NCBI RefSeq assembly: GCF_019734885.1
Contig: NZ_JAAXCM010000029.1
Span: forward strand, 62,001 to 126,000
Length of the DNA stretch: 64,000 nucleotides
Source: Pseudocoprococcus catus
Lineage (GTDB): Bacteria; Bacillota; Clostridia; Lachnospirales; Lachnospiraceae
Direction: 5' to 3'
Position 1 is the first letter of the stretch. Each line of letters opens with the position of its first letter. Made by a program: the position numbers and the translations under genes. Under the pieces are notes generated by a model, which saw only the letters and a list, made by a program, of their open reading frames with translations, did no database searches and was not told the origin of the DNA. Below, piece by piece: positions 8,376-18,413 of this stretch.

Positions 8376-10572
8376 ATAAATCTTCGTGCAGTTTTATATC
8401 CCTATTATCTGCCATGCATTGTTTTAAGGCAATGATCATTTTTTCCGCATCCAATGGCTTTGCAAGATGGACATTCATTCCAGCCAGCCGGCTGTTGATA
8501 ATATCTTCTGCAAAGAAATTCGCGGACATTGCAATGATCGGAACCCTCCTGGCATCCCTTCTTTTCATTTCCCTAATTGTCCTTGCCGCATCCAGACCAT
8601 TCATCCTCGGCATCATAATATCCATATAAATTACCCCAAAATAATCCGGTGCAGATTTCTCGAAGATTTCAACTGCTTCCTGTCCGTCTACTGCACATGT
8701 AACTTCCATACCGCTGTCTTCCAGTATACATCTGGCAATTTCCATGTTCAGCTCATTGTCTTCCACAACCAATGCCCGCATGCCTTCCACTGAATAATCA
8801 TCAAGGCTTACTGGCTGATCTGATAAATTACTGTTTTTATCCTGTGTGCCAATTTTGAGCGGTATTTTTACAATAACTGTAGTACCAACACCAACTTTGC
8901 TCTTCAGTTCAATACTTCCGTCCATCCTGTCCACGAGCTGCTCCGTAATTGCAAGCCCCAGTCCGGTGCCTTCATACCTGGATCTGCTTGTCTTGCTTTC
9001 CTGAGAGAACATATCAAAAGCATGGGAAATAAAATCTTCACTCATACCCACACCCTGATCTTTACAGTAGAAAGTGAAAAATGCTCTGCCAACATCCAGA
9101 GTTTCTTCCTTAACCCAGACCGTGATCACACTACCCGCCTGACTGAATTTAATGGCATTGTCCATAATATTTGACAGGATCCTGCCAAGATATACAGGAT
9201 TTCCAACCAGAGCGCTATGACTGTATGAACTATTTTTCCAGTCAATCTCATATCGGATGCCTTTCTTTGCAGCCCGCTCATCGTAAATCTGGTTCAGTTC
9301 CCGCAGTACCATTGTCAGATCAAACAAAAGCTGCTGGTCCTTCAAATCTCCACTCTGTAGTTTATTCATATCCAACACATCATTTACCAGAGATACCAGA
9401 TATTTCAGGGATTCCATTGCCTTTTCTCTGATCTTCTGCTGCATCTGTGGATCATCTGCGTACTGATTTCCCATATTTACCATACCGATAATACCGTTCA
9501 GTGGTGTACGGATATCATGACTCATAGTCGCCAGAAACCTTGTTTTCATTTCGGCTTCCCGCTTTGCTGCTTCCGCTGCAAAGTTAAGATCCTCTTCACG
9601 TCTCTTGGAATCGCTGATACTGCGGACCGTACATAAAACATGGGTAACATTTCCAGAGTCATCCCGTTTTTTTACAATAAAAAGCATCCTGTGCCAGCTT
9701 CCATCGCACATCCTGTATTCTGTAGAAATACATTCTTCTGTCTTCAATCTCTCTGAAAGTGTAGAAACATCCAGAAATGGACGTATCAGCGGACGGTATT
9801 CCGGTGCAACCATTGTATCACAAAGCTGATACAGTTTCTCCGTTACACATCCTCTGTTTCCTGTCAGTTTGTGTATTTCACTGTCATTTGATACCTCTTC
9901 AAAAAAATCTTTCTGCACATCAATCCTGTAGATAGAACAGTAACTCTTGGCAATCGCCGAAATTATTTCATTACTCAGCCGTGTCTCGTCCAGTGCCTGC
10001 TTTAACTGATTCTGGATGGTGGTTTCTTTTTCCATAATATCATCAATATGCCGGAAACCCACCAGTGCAAAGAAATGTTTCTCATCCTGGAATATTTTGA
10101 TTGCCTGTGCCTCAAAAAATTCATGCCGATTCGGATTCGGTTTGCTTCTGTAATGGTATGTAATGCGTTCCTTTCGGGAAAGCTGTTCCTTTAGATGCCC
10201 TGTCGAAATCCAGTCCTTAAATTCCTGTCTTTCTTTCTCATACAGATACTGAACTGCATATTGATCAGCAGAATAATTGAAATTATCACACTGTTTCAGA
10301 TTCATTTTTTTTACGTTGGTTCCGTCGTTTATATGAAGAATTTCAAAGGAACCTGTATTTAATTCAACATAATAAACAGCCGTAAAATCTGCACATATCT
10401 TGTCCAAAAGCCGTCTTTCCGCCATCTGTTCTTCCAGCGTACGTTTCAGTTTTCTGTTCCTCATATGTACCATTGCAGTCAAGATAAGAAGCAGAACGAT
10501 CAGCACGGCTATAAAAGCCAAAGCAGCCACAGACTGCAGTTGCTTCAAAAATATGTATTTAGTTTCTGTCAT
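8374..10572 (-). CDS. Hybrid sensor histidine kinase with PAS-like domains and one receiver
   Basis: 732 residues. A single N-terminal membrane helix (about 13-33) with almost no extracellular part, then two PAS-like cytoplasmic regions (about 50-190 and 200-325), the H-box ATMSHDIRTPLNGI near 350, HATPase with DQGVGMS and GTGLGLAI, and a C-terminal receiver (VVEDNELN, acceptor in IYMDIMMPRMNG). It differs from its neighbours in lacking any binding-protein sensor. It is transcribed alone from a promoter at 10651-10679 and ends in a strong inverted repeat. No cognate output gene is next to it. Signal and partner are unknown; an intracellular signal is likely from the architecture. Confidence 0.93.
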   Translation of the reverse strand: MTETKYIFLKQLQSVAALAFIAVLIVLLLILTAMVHMRNRKLKRTLEEQMAERRLLDKICADFTAVYYVELNTGSFEILHINDGTNVKKMNLKQCDNFNYSADQYAVQYLYEKERQEFKDWISTGHLKEQLSRKERITYHYRSKPNPNRHEFFEAQAIKIFQDEKHFFALVGFRHIDDIMEKETTIQNQLKQALDETRLSNEIISAIAKSYCSIYRIDVQKDFFEEVSNDSEIHKLTGNRGCVTEKLYQLCDTMVAPEYRPLIRPFLDVSTLSERLKTEECISTEYRMCDGSWHRMLFIVKKRDDSGNVTHVLCTVRSISDSKRREEDLNFAAEAAKREAEMKTRFLATMSHDIRTPLNGIIGMVNMGNQYADDPQMQQKIREKAMESLKYLVSLVNDVLDMNKLQSGDLKDQQLLFDLTMVLRELNQIYDERAAKKGIRYEIDWKNSSYSHSALVGNPVYLGRILSNIMDNAIKFSQAGSVITVWVKEETLDVGRAFFTFYCKDQGVGMSEDFISHAFDMFSQESKTSRSRYEGTGLGLAITEQLVDRMDGSIELKSKVGVGTTVIVKIPLKIGTQDKNSNLSDQPVSLDDYSVEGMRALVVEDNELNMEIARCILEDSGMEVTCAVDGQEAVEIFEKSAPDYFGVIYMDIMMPRMNGLDAARTIREMKRRDARRVPIIAMSANFFAEDIINSRLAGMNVHLAKPLDAEKMIIALKQCMADNRDIKLHEDL

Positions 10573-10650
10573 AACAAAATCCTCTCTTCGTCTATGCCTT
10601 CTTCATCCTGCTTTTATCTGTATACAGAGAACATTTCTTTTTTTCAAAAA

Positions 10651-10679
10651 AACATACCATGTGGTTTTCCGCATGTCAA
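10651..10679 (-). promoter_or_regulatory. Promoter for the PAS hybrid kinase
   Basis: TTGACA, 17-base spacer, TATGTT on the minus strand, about 80 bases before the ATG. The 10573-10751 gap otherwise holds only AT-rich sequence and no convincing terminator for the upstream gene. Confidence 0.65.
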
Positions 10680-10751
10680 TAATTTTTAAAAAAAATCCAA
10701 AAAAAGTCTTTCCGCAAATGCCATTGTGATACCATTAAGCTCACACCTTTT

Positions 10752-13583
10752 TCAACATGGATATACATACCTTAAAATCGTTTTTATAACCTCATCAATC
10801 ACAATCGGCTTTGACAAATGTGCGTTCATTCCTGCATCCAGTGATGCCTGAACATCTTCTGCAAATGAATTAGCTGTCATTGCTATAATAGGAATGTTTT
10901 TTCCATCCGGTCTGTCATTCATTGCCCTGATTGCTTTTGCCGCTTCATAACCATTCATTTCAGGCATCATGATATCCATCAGGATTACATCAAATGTGCC
11001 TTCCGGATGATTTCTGAAAATCTCAACAGCATTCTTTCCATCCACAGCTCTTTCTACATTCATCCTGAACTCTTCCAACTGCACAGCAGCAATCTCTGCA
11101 TTCAGTTCATTATCCTCTGCAAGAAGGACATTCACACCTGTAAGATTTACCTTTTCCGAAAAACCTGTGTCTGACTTATTACATTCCTTATCTGTAATTT
11201 TCAAAGGAATATCCACAGTAAATGTGGTTCCCTCATGCTTTTTACTCTGCACGGAAATGGTTCCACCCATCATATCTACATACTTCTTTACGATAGCCAT
11301 CCCCAGTCCAACTCCATGGTACTGCGTTCTCACATCGGAATCTTCCTGTGCAAATTCCTCAAAAACTTCTTTTGTAAATTCCTCACTCATGCCAATACCA
11401 GTATCCGAAATGCGGTAACGCATATTTATATATCCATCCCCGCCCTGTTCCTGACACCGGGCTTCAAAGGTAATCGTCCCTCCATCCGGAGTGAATTTCG
11501 CGGCATTGCTCAGAATATTGACCAGCACATCACGCAGGCGTGCAGGATCCGCAAGTACATTTGGAATCTTTGCTTCTTCACGCTGAATCTTAAAGTTAAT
11601 ATCCCTGTTCGTAAGAAAGCCTTTTGTAATATCCAATGCAGAATCTGTAATGTTTTTCACATCCGCCGGTACCGGATTGTATTTCACTTTTCCACTTTCG
11701 ATGCGGGTCAGATCTAATATATCATTGATCAGCGACAGTAAATGCTCTGAGCTTTCGTCAATCTTTTCCAGACAATTTTTCACTTCGTCTGACGGATTGT
11801 TTTTCATTGCAATACCGGTAAATCCTATGATTGCATTCATCGGTGTCCTCATATCATGGGACATATGTGACAGAAATGCTGTTTTTGCCTTGTTTGCAGC
11901 CTGTGCATGCTCTGCCAGTTCCGCCATTTCCTCAGCTTTCTCCTGGGCCGCCTTCTGAGCTTTTTTTCTTGCACTGAGACGCACCATTACCCCAGCCATA
12001 GCAGTCAGCAGCCATCCAAAAATAAGAAGAACCCAAACAGTAACAACAGGATGCAGACGTATCCAGTCAACAAATGTAAGCTCTGTTGCTTTGTATGTGG
12101 TATACTGTGCTGCAAGATCTTCAACGAGATTTTGGGGCATGGCATACATTGCTTTCGTCAGAATACCAGCCAGCGCATGGTTCTCAGTTGATGAAATTAC
12201 CATGCGGTAGGTGAATGTAGGCTGTTCCAGCAGAGTATATGTCATGGTGCCCGTAGTGTCACTGTTCACAAACGCCTGTGCCATGTAATAGTAGACGAAG
12301 GCAGCATCTGCTTTACCCTCACGGACAGCTTCCATCATTTCCTGTCGGGTACTGCACATCAGTTTTTCTGCACCGGGTGCCATTGCATCTTCAATTGAAT
12401 TTGATACTGTCTGGTCAACAGTAGCAACAACATTAATTTTTCCATCAAAGTCACGCCGTGTCACCCTTGCCAGCTGCATCGTAATGAAAGGTGCAGTAAT
12501 CCCCCATTTTTTCGTCTCAGCATAATTATCTGTTTCCAGGCGTGCATCGATGCTTATATCTGTGGTTTCCTTATTTTTCTGATAGGCAATATACTCATCT
12601 CTGGTGGCAGGTGTAAGAAACTCATAGGAAATCCCGGCATAGTCTGCAATTTTCCGGAAGTAATCCGGGATAATACCCTTCATCTCACCATTTTCATTAT
12701 AAGAATATGGATAACGGGTCGGATCACACAGAACATGAAGCGGGTTGTCCTTGGAATACTGTGAAATAATACTTTTTTCTTTCTCCGTATATTCCAGATT
12801 CTTAGTTTCCATACTTTCATAATTTTTATTGTAAAGCGTCGTTTTCCAGTCACCCTCAACCGCATTCATCTGATCGATCGCATAATTGATCTCATTCAGC
12901 AATTCTGTATTGCCCTTTTTAACAATGACATAGAAATCGCTGCTGCCAAATTTCTCCACGATTCGCTCATTGTTTGTTTTTCTCAGAGAACTGGTAACAA
13001 TCGCATCAACTTTTTCGCTCTGAAGGGCTTCATCCATTTCTGTGGTCGTATCAAAATAAGATGGAACATATGTAAATCCTTTGTCGTCTGCAAAATCCGC
13101 AAACTCTTCATTCCGGGTGTTTCCGTTCAAAAGTGCCACACGCATACCGTTGTAAGTGCTGTAATTGCCGTCCACAATCGTGCTGTTGTCACTGCGGACG
13201 GTCAGCATCCCATAATTGGTTCCGATGGGACGTGAAAAATCAAACTTTTCTTCTCTGTCCGGTGTTTTGCGGGCAGATGTTACCATGTCAATCTCGCCAT
13301 CTTCAAGCATCTGCTGCATATCATCCCAGCTCTTATCATATCCGACATATTCGTAATCTACGTCCCAATAACGGGCCATCAGCCGAAGAAAATCATAGCC
13401 ATACCCACTACGGTTGCCTTCTTCATCCATCACATGATAACCATCCATGGCAAAGAAACCGACTTTGACAGTTTCATGCTGCGAACTGTCCTCGTCTGCA
13501 TATGCAGTCTGGGGAGAAAATATCATACACACGCATACAAAAGCCAGTAACACTGCCACATATTTCTTTGCTCTCGAAATCAT
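10752..13583 (-). CDS. Hybrid sensor histidine kinase with tandem family 3 solute-binding sensor domains
   Basis: 943 residues. Signal-like N-terminus, two family 3 binding domains in tandem outside the cell (about 38-265, with GYGYDFLRLMARYW, and about 285-510, with GIIPDYFRKIADYAG), one membrane helix about 520-540, H-box SHMSHDMRTPMNAI, HATPase with DTGIGMS and GVGLGMAI, and a receiver with LLAEDNELN and ILMDIMMPEMNG. The layout is that of BvgS/EvgS-type sensors but without the Hpt domain those have. The ATG follows GGAG, which is directly attached to a 12-copy tetranucleotide repeat forming most of the leader, so expression may be phase variable. Confidence 0.94.
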   Translation of the reverse strand: MISRAKKYVAVLLAFVCVCMIFSPQTAYADEDSSQHETVKVGFFAMDGYHVMDEEGNRSGYGYDFLRLMARYWDVDYEYVGYDKSWDDMQQMLEDGEIDMVTSARKTPDREEKFDFSRPIGTNYGMLTVRSDNSTIVDGNYSTYNGMRVALLNGNTRNEEFADFADDKGFTYVPSYFDTTTEMDEALQSEKVDAIVTSSLRKTNNERIVEKFGSSDFYVIVKKGNTELLNEINYAIDQMNAVEGDWKTTLYNKNYESMETKNLEYTEKEKSIISQYSKDNPLHVLCDPTRYPYSYNENGEMKGIIPDYFRKIADYAGISYEFLTPATRDEYIAYQKNKETTDISIDARLETDNYAETKKWGITAPFITMQLARVTRRDFDGKINVVATVDQTVSNSIEDAMAPGAEKLMCSTRQEMMEAVREGKADAAFVYYYMAQAFVNSDTTGTMTYTLLEQPTFTYRMVISSTENHALAGILTKAMYAMPQNLVEDLAAQYTTYKATELTFVDWIRLHPVVTVWVLLIFGWLLTAMAGVMVRLSARKKAQKAAQEKAEEMAELAEHAQAANKAKTAFLSHMSHDMRTPMNAIIGFTGIAMKNNPSDEVKNCLEKIDESSEHLLSLINDILDLTRIESGKVKYNPVPADVKNITDSALDITKGFLTNRDINFKIQREEAKIPNVLADPARLRDVLVNILSNAAKFTPDGGTITFEARCQEQGGDGYINMRYRISDTGIGMSEEFTKEVFEEFAQEDSDVRTQYHGVGLGMAIVKKYVDMMGGTISVQSKKHEGTTFTVDIPLKITDKECNKSDTGFSEKVNLTGVNVLLAEDNELNAEIAAVQLEEFRMNVERAVDGKNAVEIFRNHPEGTFDVILMDIMMPEMNGYEAAKAIRAMNDRPDGKNIPIIAMTANSFAEDVQASLDAGMNAHLSKPIVIDEVIKTILRYVYPC

Positions 13584-13584
13584 A

Positions 13585-13662
<78 letters not shown>

Positions 13663-13770
13663 CTCCTTGTCAACCTCCTAATTTAATAAAATTGCACTGC
13701 CGCATCAATATCTTCATCTGAATCTGCCGCCCTGACCGGGGCTGCCAGAAACACAACACAAAGAATTGTC

Positions 13771-16569
13771 TTACTGCATTTTTTGTTTTAAAACCAATAG
13801 CAAAGTGTCCTCTATTTTTTTACTGTCAATGGGTTTTGCAATATGTACATTCATTCCGGCATCTATGCAGTCCCTGATATCATCCTGAAATGCATTCGCT
13901 GTCATCGCAATGATGGGTATCTCTTTTGTATCTTTACGGTTCAATGTCCTTATCTGTCTGGCTGCTTCTAATCCATCCATTACCGGCATCATGATATCCA
14001 TAAAAATAAAATCAAATCTGCCTGGAACTGACTGGGAAACAATATCCACAGCCTCCTTGCCATTTTCTGCCGTAGTCACAACCATCTTTTCATCTTCCAG
14101 CAGCATTTTTGCAATTTCCAGATTTAGCTCATTATCCTCAACTAATAATACACTCTTACCCGACAGATCAGGCTTTTCCACTTTTTTTTGCTGTTCCTTC
14201 TCAGCATTATGATCAATCTCAAGTGGTATCGTAACGGTAAACGTTGTACCTACATTTTCTTTACTTTCCAGTTTGATTGTTCCATTCATCCTGTCCACAA
14301 TATCTTTTACAATAGAAAGTCCAAGTCCGGCACCACTATATCCATTCGTTGTTTCTTTTCCTTCCCGGGCATAGGATTCAAATGCATGTTTCTGAAATTC
14401 TTCACTCATACCAAGTCCCGTATCGGAACATACAAATTCAAAAACCGCTGTCTTGTCATCACTTGAAATCTCATTGCAATACAGAATTACTTTACCACCT
14501 CTTCGGTTATATTTAACTGCATTTCCGGCAAGATTCATAAGAAGGCGGTTTAGATATTCCTCACTGCCAATAACATATCTGTGATGAAAAGTGCTCATGG
14601 AAGCTCCTCCTTCAAAGCTGATACCATACTCCTTTGCATTTGTCTCAATAATCGAAATCTGTTTTACGAGCATCGCAATCAGATCAAAAGGCTTGTGTTC
14701 CAAGTGCAATGTTCCGGATTCTACTCTTCCTATATCCAGGACATTATTCAGAAGGGACTGCAGATAGTCCATGGATTCCATTACCTTTGCTTTACATTCA
14801 TATAATCTTTCTTTATCGTCATAATAACGCTCTGATATATTGATCATCCCAATAATTCCATTTAAAGGTGTCCGAATATCGTGGCTCATCTGTCTCAAAA
14901 AATGTGTCTTTGCACTGTTCGCCTTTTCTGCCTGCTGCTGTGCCTCTTTTGCCTTTTTCTCTGCAATTCTGGTTTTTCGGAGGAATCCAAGTATCAGTAT
15001 CAGCACGATCAAAAAAACAGATACAACAAACACCATAAAACTCCAGAAATTGTCCCTTATAAACTCCCTTACCGTAACTTTCTTCAGATTACTGTCATAC
15101 ATATACACAGCATTGGACAATTTTGAAGCAGACATTGTTTTTAAAGTCTTATTCAGGACAGACAGCAGCATGCTGTTTCCATGTCTGACTGCAAATGACA
15201 CCATACCGTACTTTTCCAGAAAAACACTGTACAGTTTATTATCATCGGAATATTGTTTCAACTTGCCTGAGTCCATAATCATGCAGTCTGCTTTTCCATT
15301 ATATATAGCCTTTTTTGCATCCTTCCAAGTAGCATATTCCTTCACATGCCACTGTGGATAATTGTAGGAAACATAAGACTTCAAATCACTGTCTTCTCTT
15401 GGTATCGCAACCGTATTTTCAGCATTTTCATCAAAACTATTTTTAACCGTTGCAGCCGCCATATTATACTTCCAGACAGTATCTGTTAAATCATAGCCCA
15501 GGTCTTCGGCAGCATTCGTATTTTGCATCACATGAAAAATCATATCAATTTCTCCATCATGCAACGCTTTTTGCATATCCTCTTGTGAATCATAGCCCTT
15601 CAGGTCAAATTTCAAAGTCTGTCCTTCCAGGCAGTTTTGTGCAAGCTGGGTGTAATCCATGATCAGGCCGCTCACTTTTCCGGTTTCTGTATCAAGAGTA
15701 CTGACCCCGCCATCGTTTATCAAATAACCGATTTTGATTTCTCCATGCTCTGACAGCCATTTCTGTTCTTCTCCCGTCAGAAAATATACACTGTCCACTG
15801 ACAGAAACTGCTTATGCAGTTCATCTGCATAATAGGGATCATCATCTGTGATCCTTCTCATAGCATTATCCAGCTCTGTCTTTAAATCAGAATGACTCTG
15901 GCCAATCGCAAAATATATTTTTGAACTTCCGAGATTCGTTAAGGCCACCATTCCGTACCCATCCAGACGGGAATCCTCTAACGATACAAAAGCGTCAATT
16001 TCTCCGTCTGCAATTTTCTTCAAAGCATCCTCATTATTTGAAACATTGACATGCTGTGTATGCAGATCATATTTCTTTTCCCACTCGTTCAATACCATTT
16101 CCGACAGGTAACCCATAAGCACCCCAATCTTTTTCCCATTGAAAGATGCAGTGTCAGAGGATGAGATGTCTGTATGATTGGGTTTTACATAGACATAATA
16201 TCTTTCGTCTCCCATTGGAATAGCGGAAAAAAGCATAGTCTCTGCCCGTTCCTCCGTATAAGAGATTCCTTCTATAATATCCAGCTCATCATTTTTTAAT
16301 TTGTCGAAACAATTTTCCCATGTACAATCTACATATTCATAGTTCCACCCGGTATAACCTGCGATTTTCTGCAGATATTCATAGCCGTATCCGCTTCTTT
16401 TTCCATTTCCATTTATCTTATCATATGTATCATCCGGTACACCAATCCTGACAATTTTCTCTTTCTGACTTTCTGCTGCAAAAGCATAGACCGGACAGAC
16501 TGAAAAAAGGATACAAATACACAATATAAAAATGGTACCCCTTTGCAATACTGATTTATTCATTTTCAT
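13771..16569 (-). CDS. Hybrid sensor histidine kinase with tandem family 3 solute-binding sensor domains
   Basis: About 932 residues with the same architecture as the neighbouring kinase at 10752-13583: signal-like N-terminus, two family 3 binding domains (about 40-265 with GYGYEYLQKIAGYTGWNYEY, and about 280-500), one membrane helix near 515-540, H-box RQMSHDIRTPLNGI, HATPase with DTGLGMS and GAGLGLSI, and a receiver with LLVEDNELN and IFMDIMMPVMDG. No Hpt or DNA-binding domain. The ATG at 16569 follows GGGAGAGAG at good spacing; a second ATG two codons later is possible. It is preceded by a c-di-GMP-I riboswitch and hairpin, so it is tied to c-di-GMP. Confidence 0.93.
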   Translation of the reverse strand: MKMNKSVLQRGTIFILCICILFSVCPVYAFAAESQKEKIVRIGVPDDTYDKINGNGKRSGYGYEYLQKIAGYTGWNYEYVDCTWENCFDKLKNDELDIIEGISYTEERAETMLFSAIPMGDERYYVYVKPNHTDISSSDTASFNGKKIGVLMGYLSEMVLNEWEKKYDLHTQHVNVSNNEDALKKIADGEIDAFVSLEDSRLDGYGMVALTNLGSSKIYFAIGQSHSDLKTELDNAMRRITDDDPYYADELHKQFLSVDSVYFLTGEEQKWLSEHGEIKIGYLINDGGVSTLDTETGKVSGLIMDYTQLAQNCLEGQTLKFDLKGYDSQEDMQKALHDGEIDMIFHVMQNTNAAEDLGYDLTDTVWKYNMAAATVKNSFDENAENTVAIPREDSDLKSYVSYNYPQWHVKEYATWKDAKKAIYNGKADCMIMDSGKLKQYSDDNKLYSVFLEKYGMVSFAVRHGNSMLLSVLNKTLKTMSASKLSNAVYMYDSNLKKVTVREFIRDNFWSFMVFVVSVFLIVLILILGFLRKTRIAEKKAKEAQQQAEKANSAKTHFLRQMSHDIRTPLNGIIGMINISERYYDDKERLYECKAKVMESMDYLQSLLNNVLDIGRVESGTLHLEHKPFDLIAMLVKQISIIETNAKEYGISFEGGASMSTFHHRYVIGSEEYLNRLLMNLAGNAVKYNRRGGKVILYCNEISSDDKTAVFEFVCSDTGLGMSEEFQKHAFESYAREGKETTNGYSGAGLGLSIVKDIVDRMNGTIKLESKENVGTTFTVTIPLEIDHNAEKEQQKKVEKPDLSGKSVLLVEDNELNLEIAKMLLEDEKMVVTTAENGKEAVDIVSQSVPGRFDFIFMDIMMPVMDGLEAARQIRTLNRKDTKEIPIIAMTANAFQDDIRDCIDAGMNVHIAKPIDSKKIEDTLLLVLKQKMQ

Positions 16570-16624
16570 ATTTTTCTCTCTCCCAGTAAAATTATTATAG
16601 TTACGCCTATGAAATAACACCACA

Positions 16625-16652
16625 AAGAAGCACTGTCAGACAGACAGTGCAC
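16625..16652 (-). terminator. Hairpin downstream of the second riboswitch
   Basis: Arms GCACTGTC and GACAGTGC with a 5-base loop, followed on the minus strand by TTCTTTGTGG. The T tract is weak, so it may be a poor terminator or a translational control hairpin. It occupies the same place as the terminator of the first riboswitch. Confidence 0.5.
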
Positions 16653-16657
16653 CTCAT

Positions 16658-16733
16658 TTTATGCAACTGGCTGCCATTTTACAGGCCCTGTAGCTTTGCG
16701 TCCCAGATTTTCATCTGGTTTGCCGATTTCCTT
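16658..16733 (-). ncRNA. Cyclic-di-GMP-I (GEMM-I) riboswitch aptamer, second copy
   Basis: Same landmarks as the aptamer at 7619-7695: GGCAAACC, GAAA-capped hairpin, GGACGCAAAGCUACAGGGCC, AUGG and CAGCCAGUUGC. The promoter, spacing and aptamer are recognisably duplicated from the first copy (or the reverse). It leads the tandem binding-domain kinase gene. Confidence 0.9.
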
Positions 16734-16768
16734 ATTATAGCTTTAATCTTATGCCAAAAACTAATTTT

Positions 16769-16797
16769 ATTATACTTTAACATTCTACTATGCACAA
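16769..16797 (-). promoter_or_regulatory. Promoter of the second riboswitch-controlled gene
   Basis: TTGTGC, 17-base spacer, TATAAT on the minus strand. It is nearly identical to the promoter at 7737-7765, including most of the spacer. Confidence 0.75.
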
Positions 16798-16823
16798 GAA
16801 AAAAACCGTTTTAACGTTCAAAA

Positions 16824-16860
16824 ACAAAAAAGAACAGCCGATATATACATCGAACCGTTC
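16824..16860 (-). terminator. Terminator-like hairpin after the HTH gene
   Basis: Imperfect stem with ends GAAC/GTTC and inner CGAT/ATCG, followed by T6 on the minus strand, immediately after the stop of the HTH regulator gene. Confidence 0.55.
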
Positions 16861-16862
16861 TC

Positions 16863-17183
16863 CTACTTCCGAAGTCCACGCAGCATTGACATCACTGTTT
16901 CCTGCTCATTTGTACTCAGATTGTTCCATATCCCTAGAACTTCTTTCTGTTTTTCTGTCAGATTTTCTGAATTACCTTCCTGAAAAAACTGCGATAATGT
17001 CACGTCCAAAGCTGCACATATTTTTTCAAGTGTGATCAGCGACGGCAGGTTTTCCTGCGCCATGATCCTTCCCAGGGACGACTGGGAAATTCCCGACAGC
17101 TGCGATAATCTGTATTTACTGATATCACGCTTTTCACATAAAGATGTTATTTTATCCGCAATATACTTCTCTACCTGCAAGTA
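16863..17183 (-). CDS. XRE-family HTH transcriptional regulator
   Basis: About 106 residues. A Cro/CI-type helix-turn-helix fills the first 70 residues (YRLSQLSGISQSSLGRIM, then LEKICAALDVTLSQFF). The C-terminal 35 residues are charged. The start is unclear: TTG at 17183 follows GAGG at good spacing and is used here, and a TTG at 17195 gives four more residues. It lies about 30 bases after the 392-residue unknown gene of the DUF262 operon and is probably its last cistron, acting as a local regulator. Confidence 0.85.
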   Translation of the reverse strand, partial: YLQVEKYIADKITSLCEKRDISKYRLSQLSGISQSSLGRIMAQENLPSLITLEKICAALDVTLSQFFQEGNSENLTEKQKEVLGIWNNLSTNEQETVMSMLRGLRK

Positions 17184-17214
17184 ACTATACCTCAATTTCC
17201 GCTATTCCATGTTC

Positions 17215-18393
17215 TTATTGTACCTGTAATAATGAAAAAATATTAGTAATCAACTTTGTAAGTCTCCTCTCATGAAAAAGCAGCTCCCATGGCATCAATC
17301 TCCACCCTCTTATTCTCAAACTCCACTTTGCACCTCTTCCAAACAAGTCCTCTGCATCAAAGTCATCCAAAAGACTCTCTATACCGCCTACAATTTCGTA
17401 CTTGTGAGAAACCTTACAACCAGACCCTATATTTTGGATGTGTTCAAGGGTTTCTGTTTCTCTGTCAATAATTAGATGCTCTGTGTAATCCCATGTAACA
17501 AATTCCCAAGTTGCTCCTTCCGGCACTTCCTTAGGTTTTATTTTTGTGACTCTGTGATAGTCCAATGCGATTCTGTTTATCACATCCGATTTACAATTTC
17601 CATCAAAGACATACAAATCCTCCATACCAACAGTATCACGTACAAGGTCAGATAAGTCGATGCCCTCATAGTCAAAATCAGCACAAAGCGAACCACGGAA
17701 TTTATACACTGTTCCCTCGGTATTTGTTAGTTCCATCTCCCAATTGCCAATATCTGTAGCAAAAATTTCATCGTATTCATTGCCAAAATAAGCTGCAACT
17801 GCACAGAGTAATCTGTTAGTAGCAACTTTTTCAATTTTAAAAATCTTACTTCGTGCTTTTTCGTATCCTTCTCCACTGTGACCAAAGTTATATCCGGAAA
17901 ACCAAACGCGACCTTCATCATTGATGGTAAGGTGTTGTTCCACTTCGTCATCAGAATCCGGCATGGGACCGTAACAGATATTATTTGATACAATACGAAT
18001 CTTTTTAAGTGTGCCTTGGAAAATAAATGGATTCTCCCCGGAAAGTAATGCCAATCGGCTCAATGACAGAATAAACCACGCTCGGTTTTGTGGTTCCAAT
18101 ATTTCTGCTGCGTCATACGCCCAATGGTTGAAATATCTCCATTGAGAATAAATTGCAGACCCAAGCAGGGGGATGTCTGTGACATCATCAATGATTCTAT
18201 TCAGAGCCTCATGGTTGTTTGCTGCCTGTCCATATCTCTCAGAAAAAGCGTGGCCACAGTCCATCTCAAAACCAAGAGCAACACAATCATCAGCCATAAA
18301 GTGGTCAACCAAATCTATGTAATTAATGTTCTGATCACGAAATTTATCGCACCATTTAACAGCAAAATCATGTATCTGTTTCATATCTGGCAC
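17215..18393 (-). CDS. Uncharacterised protein encoded with the DUF262/DUF1524 nuclease
   Basis: About 392 residues, no signal peptide or membrane helix, acidic and aromatic-rich. I do not recognise a family or a catalytic motif. Notable stretches are AADDCVALGF-like acidic N-terminal segments, a middle region with many Tyr/Trp, and ESLLDDFDAEDLFGR near the C-terminus. The GTG at 18393 follows GGAGG at good spacing and is preferred over a TTG at 18417. The stop of the nuclease gene lies 21 bases upstream, so they are co-transcribed. A role as partner or specificity subunit in defence is inference from position only. The last 25 residues look unlike the rest, which could reflect a frameshift near the end. 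Confidence 0.8.
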   Translation of the reverse strand: MPDMKQIHDFAVKWCDKFRDQNINYIDLVDHFMADDCVALGFEMDCGHAFSERYGQAANNHEALNRIIDDVTDIPLLGSAIYSQWRYFNHWAYDAAEILEPQNRAWFILSLSRLALLSGENPFIFQGTLKKIRIVSNNICYGPMPDSDDEVEQHLTINDEGRVWFSGYNFGHSGEGYEKARSKIFKIEKVATNRLLCAVAAYFGNEYDEIFATDIGNWEMELTNTEGTVYKFRGSLCADFDYEGIDLSDLVRDTVGMEDLYVFDGNCKSDVINRIALDYHRVTKIKPKEVPEGATWEFVTWDYTEHLIIDRETETLEHIQNIGSGCKVSHKYEIVGGIESLLDDFDAEDLFGRGAKWSLRIRGWRLMPWELLFHERRLTKLITNIFSLLQVQ

Positions 18394-18413
18394 TGTGGTA
18401 CACCTCCAATCAT

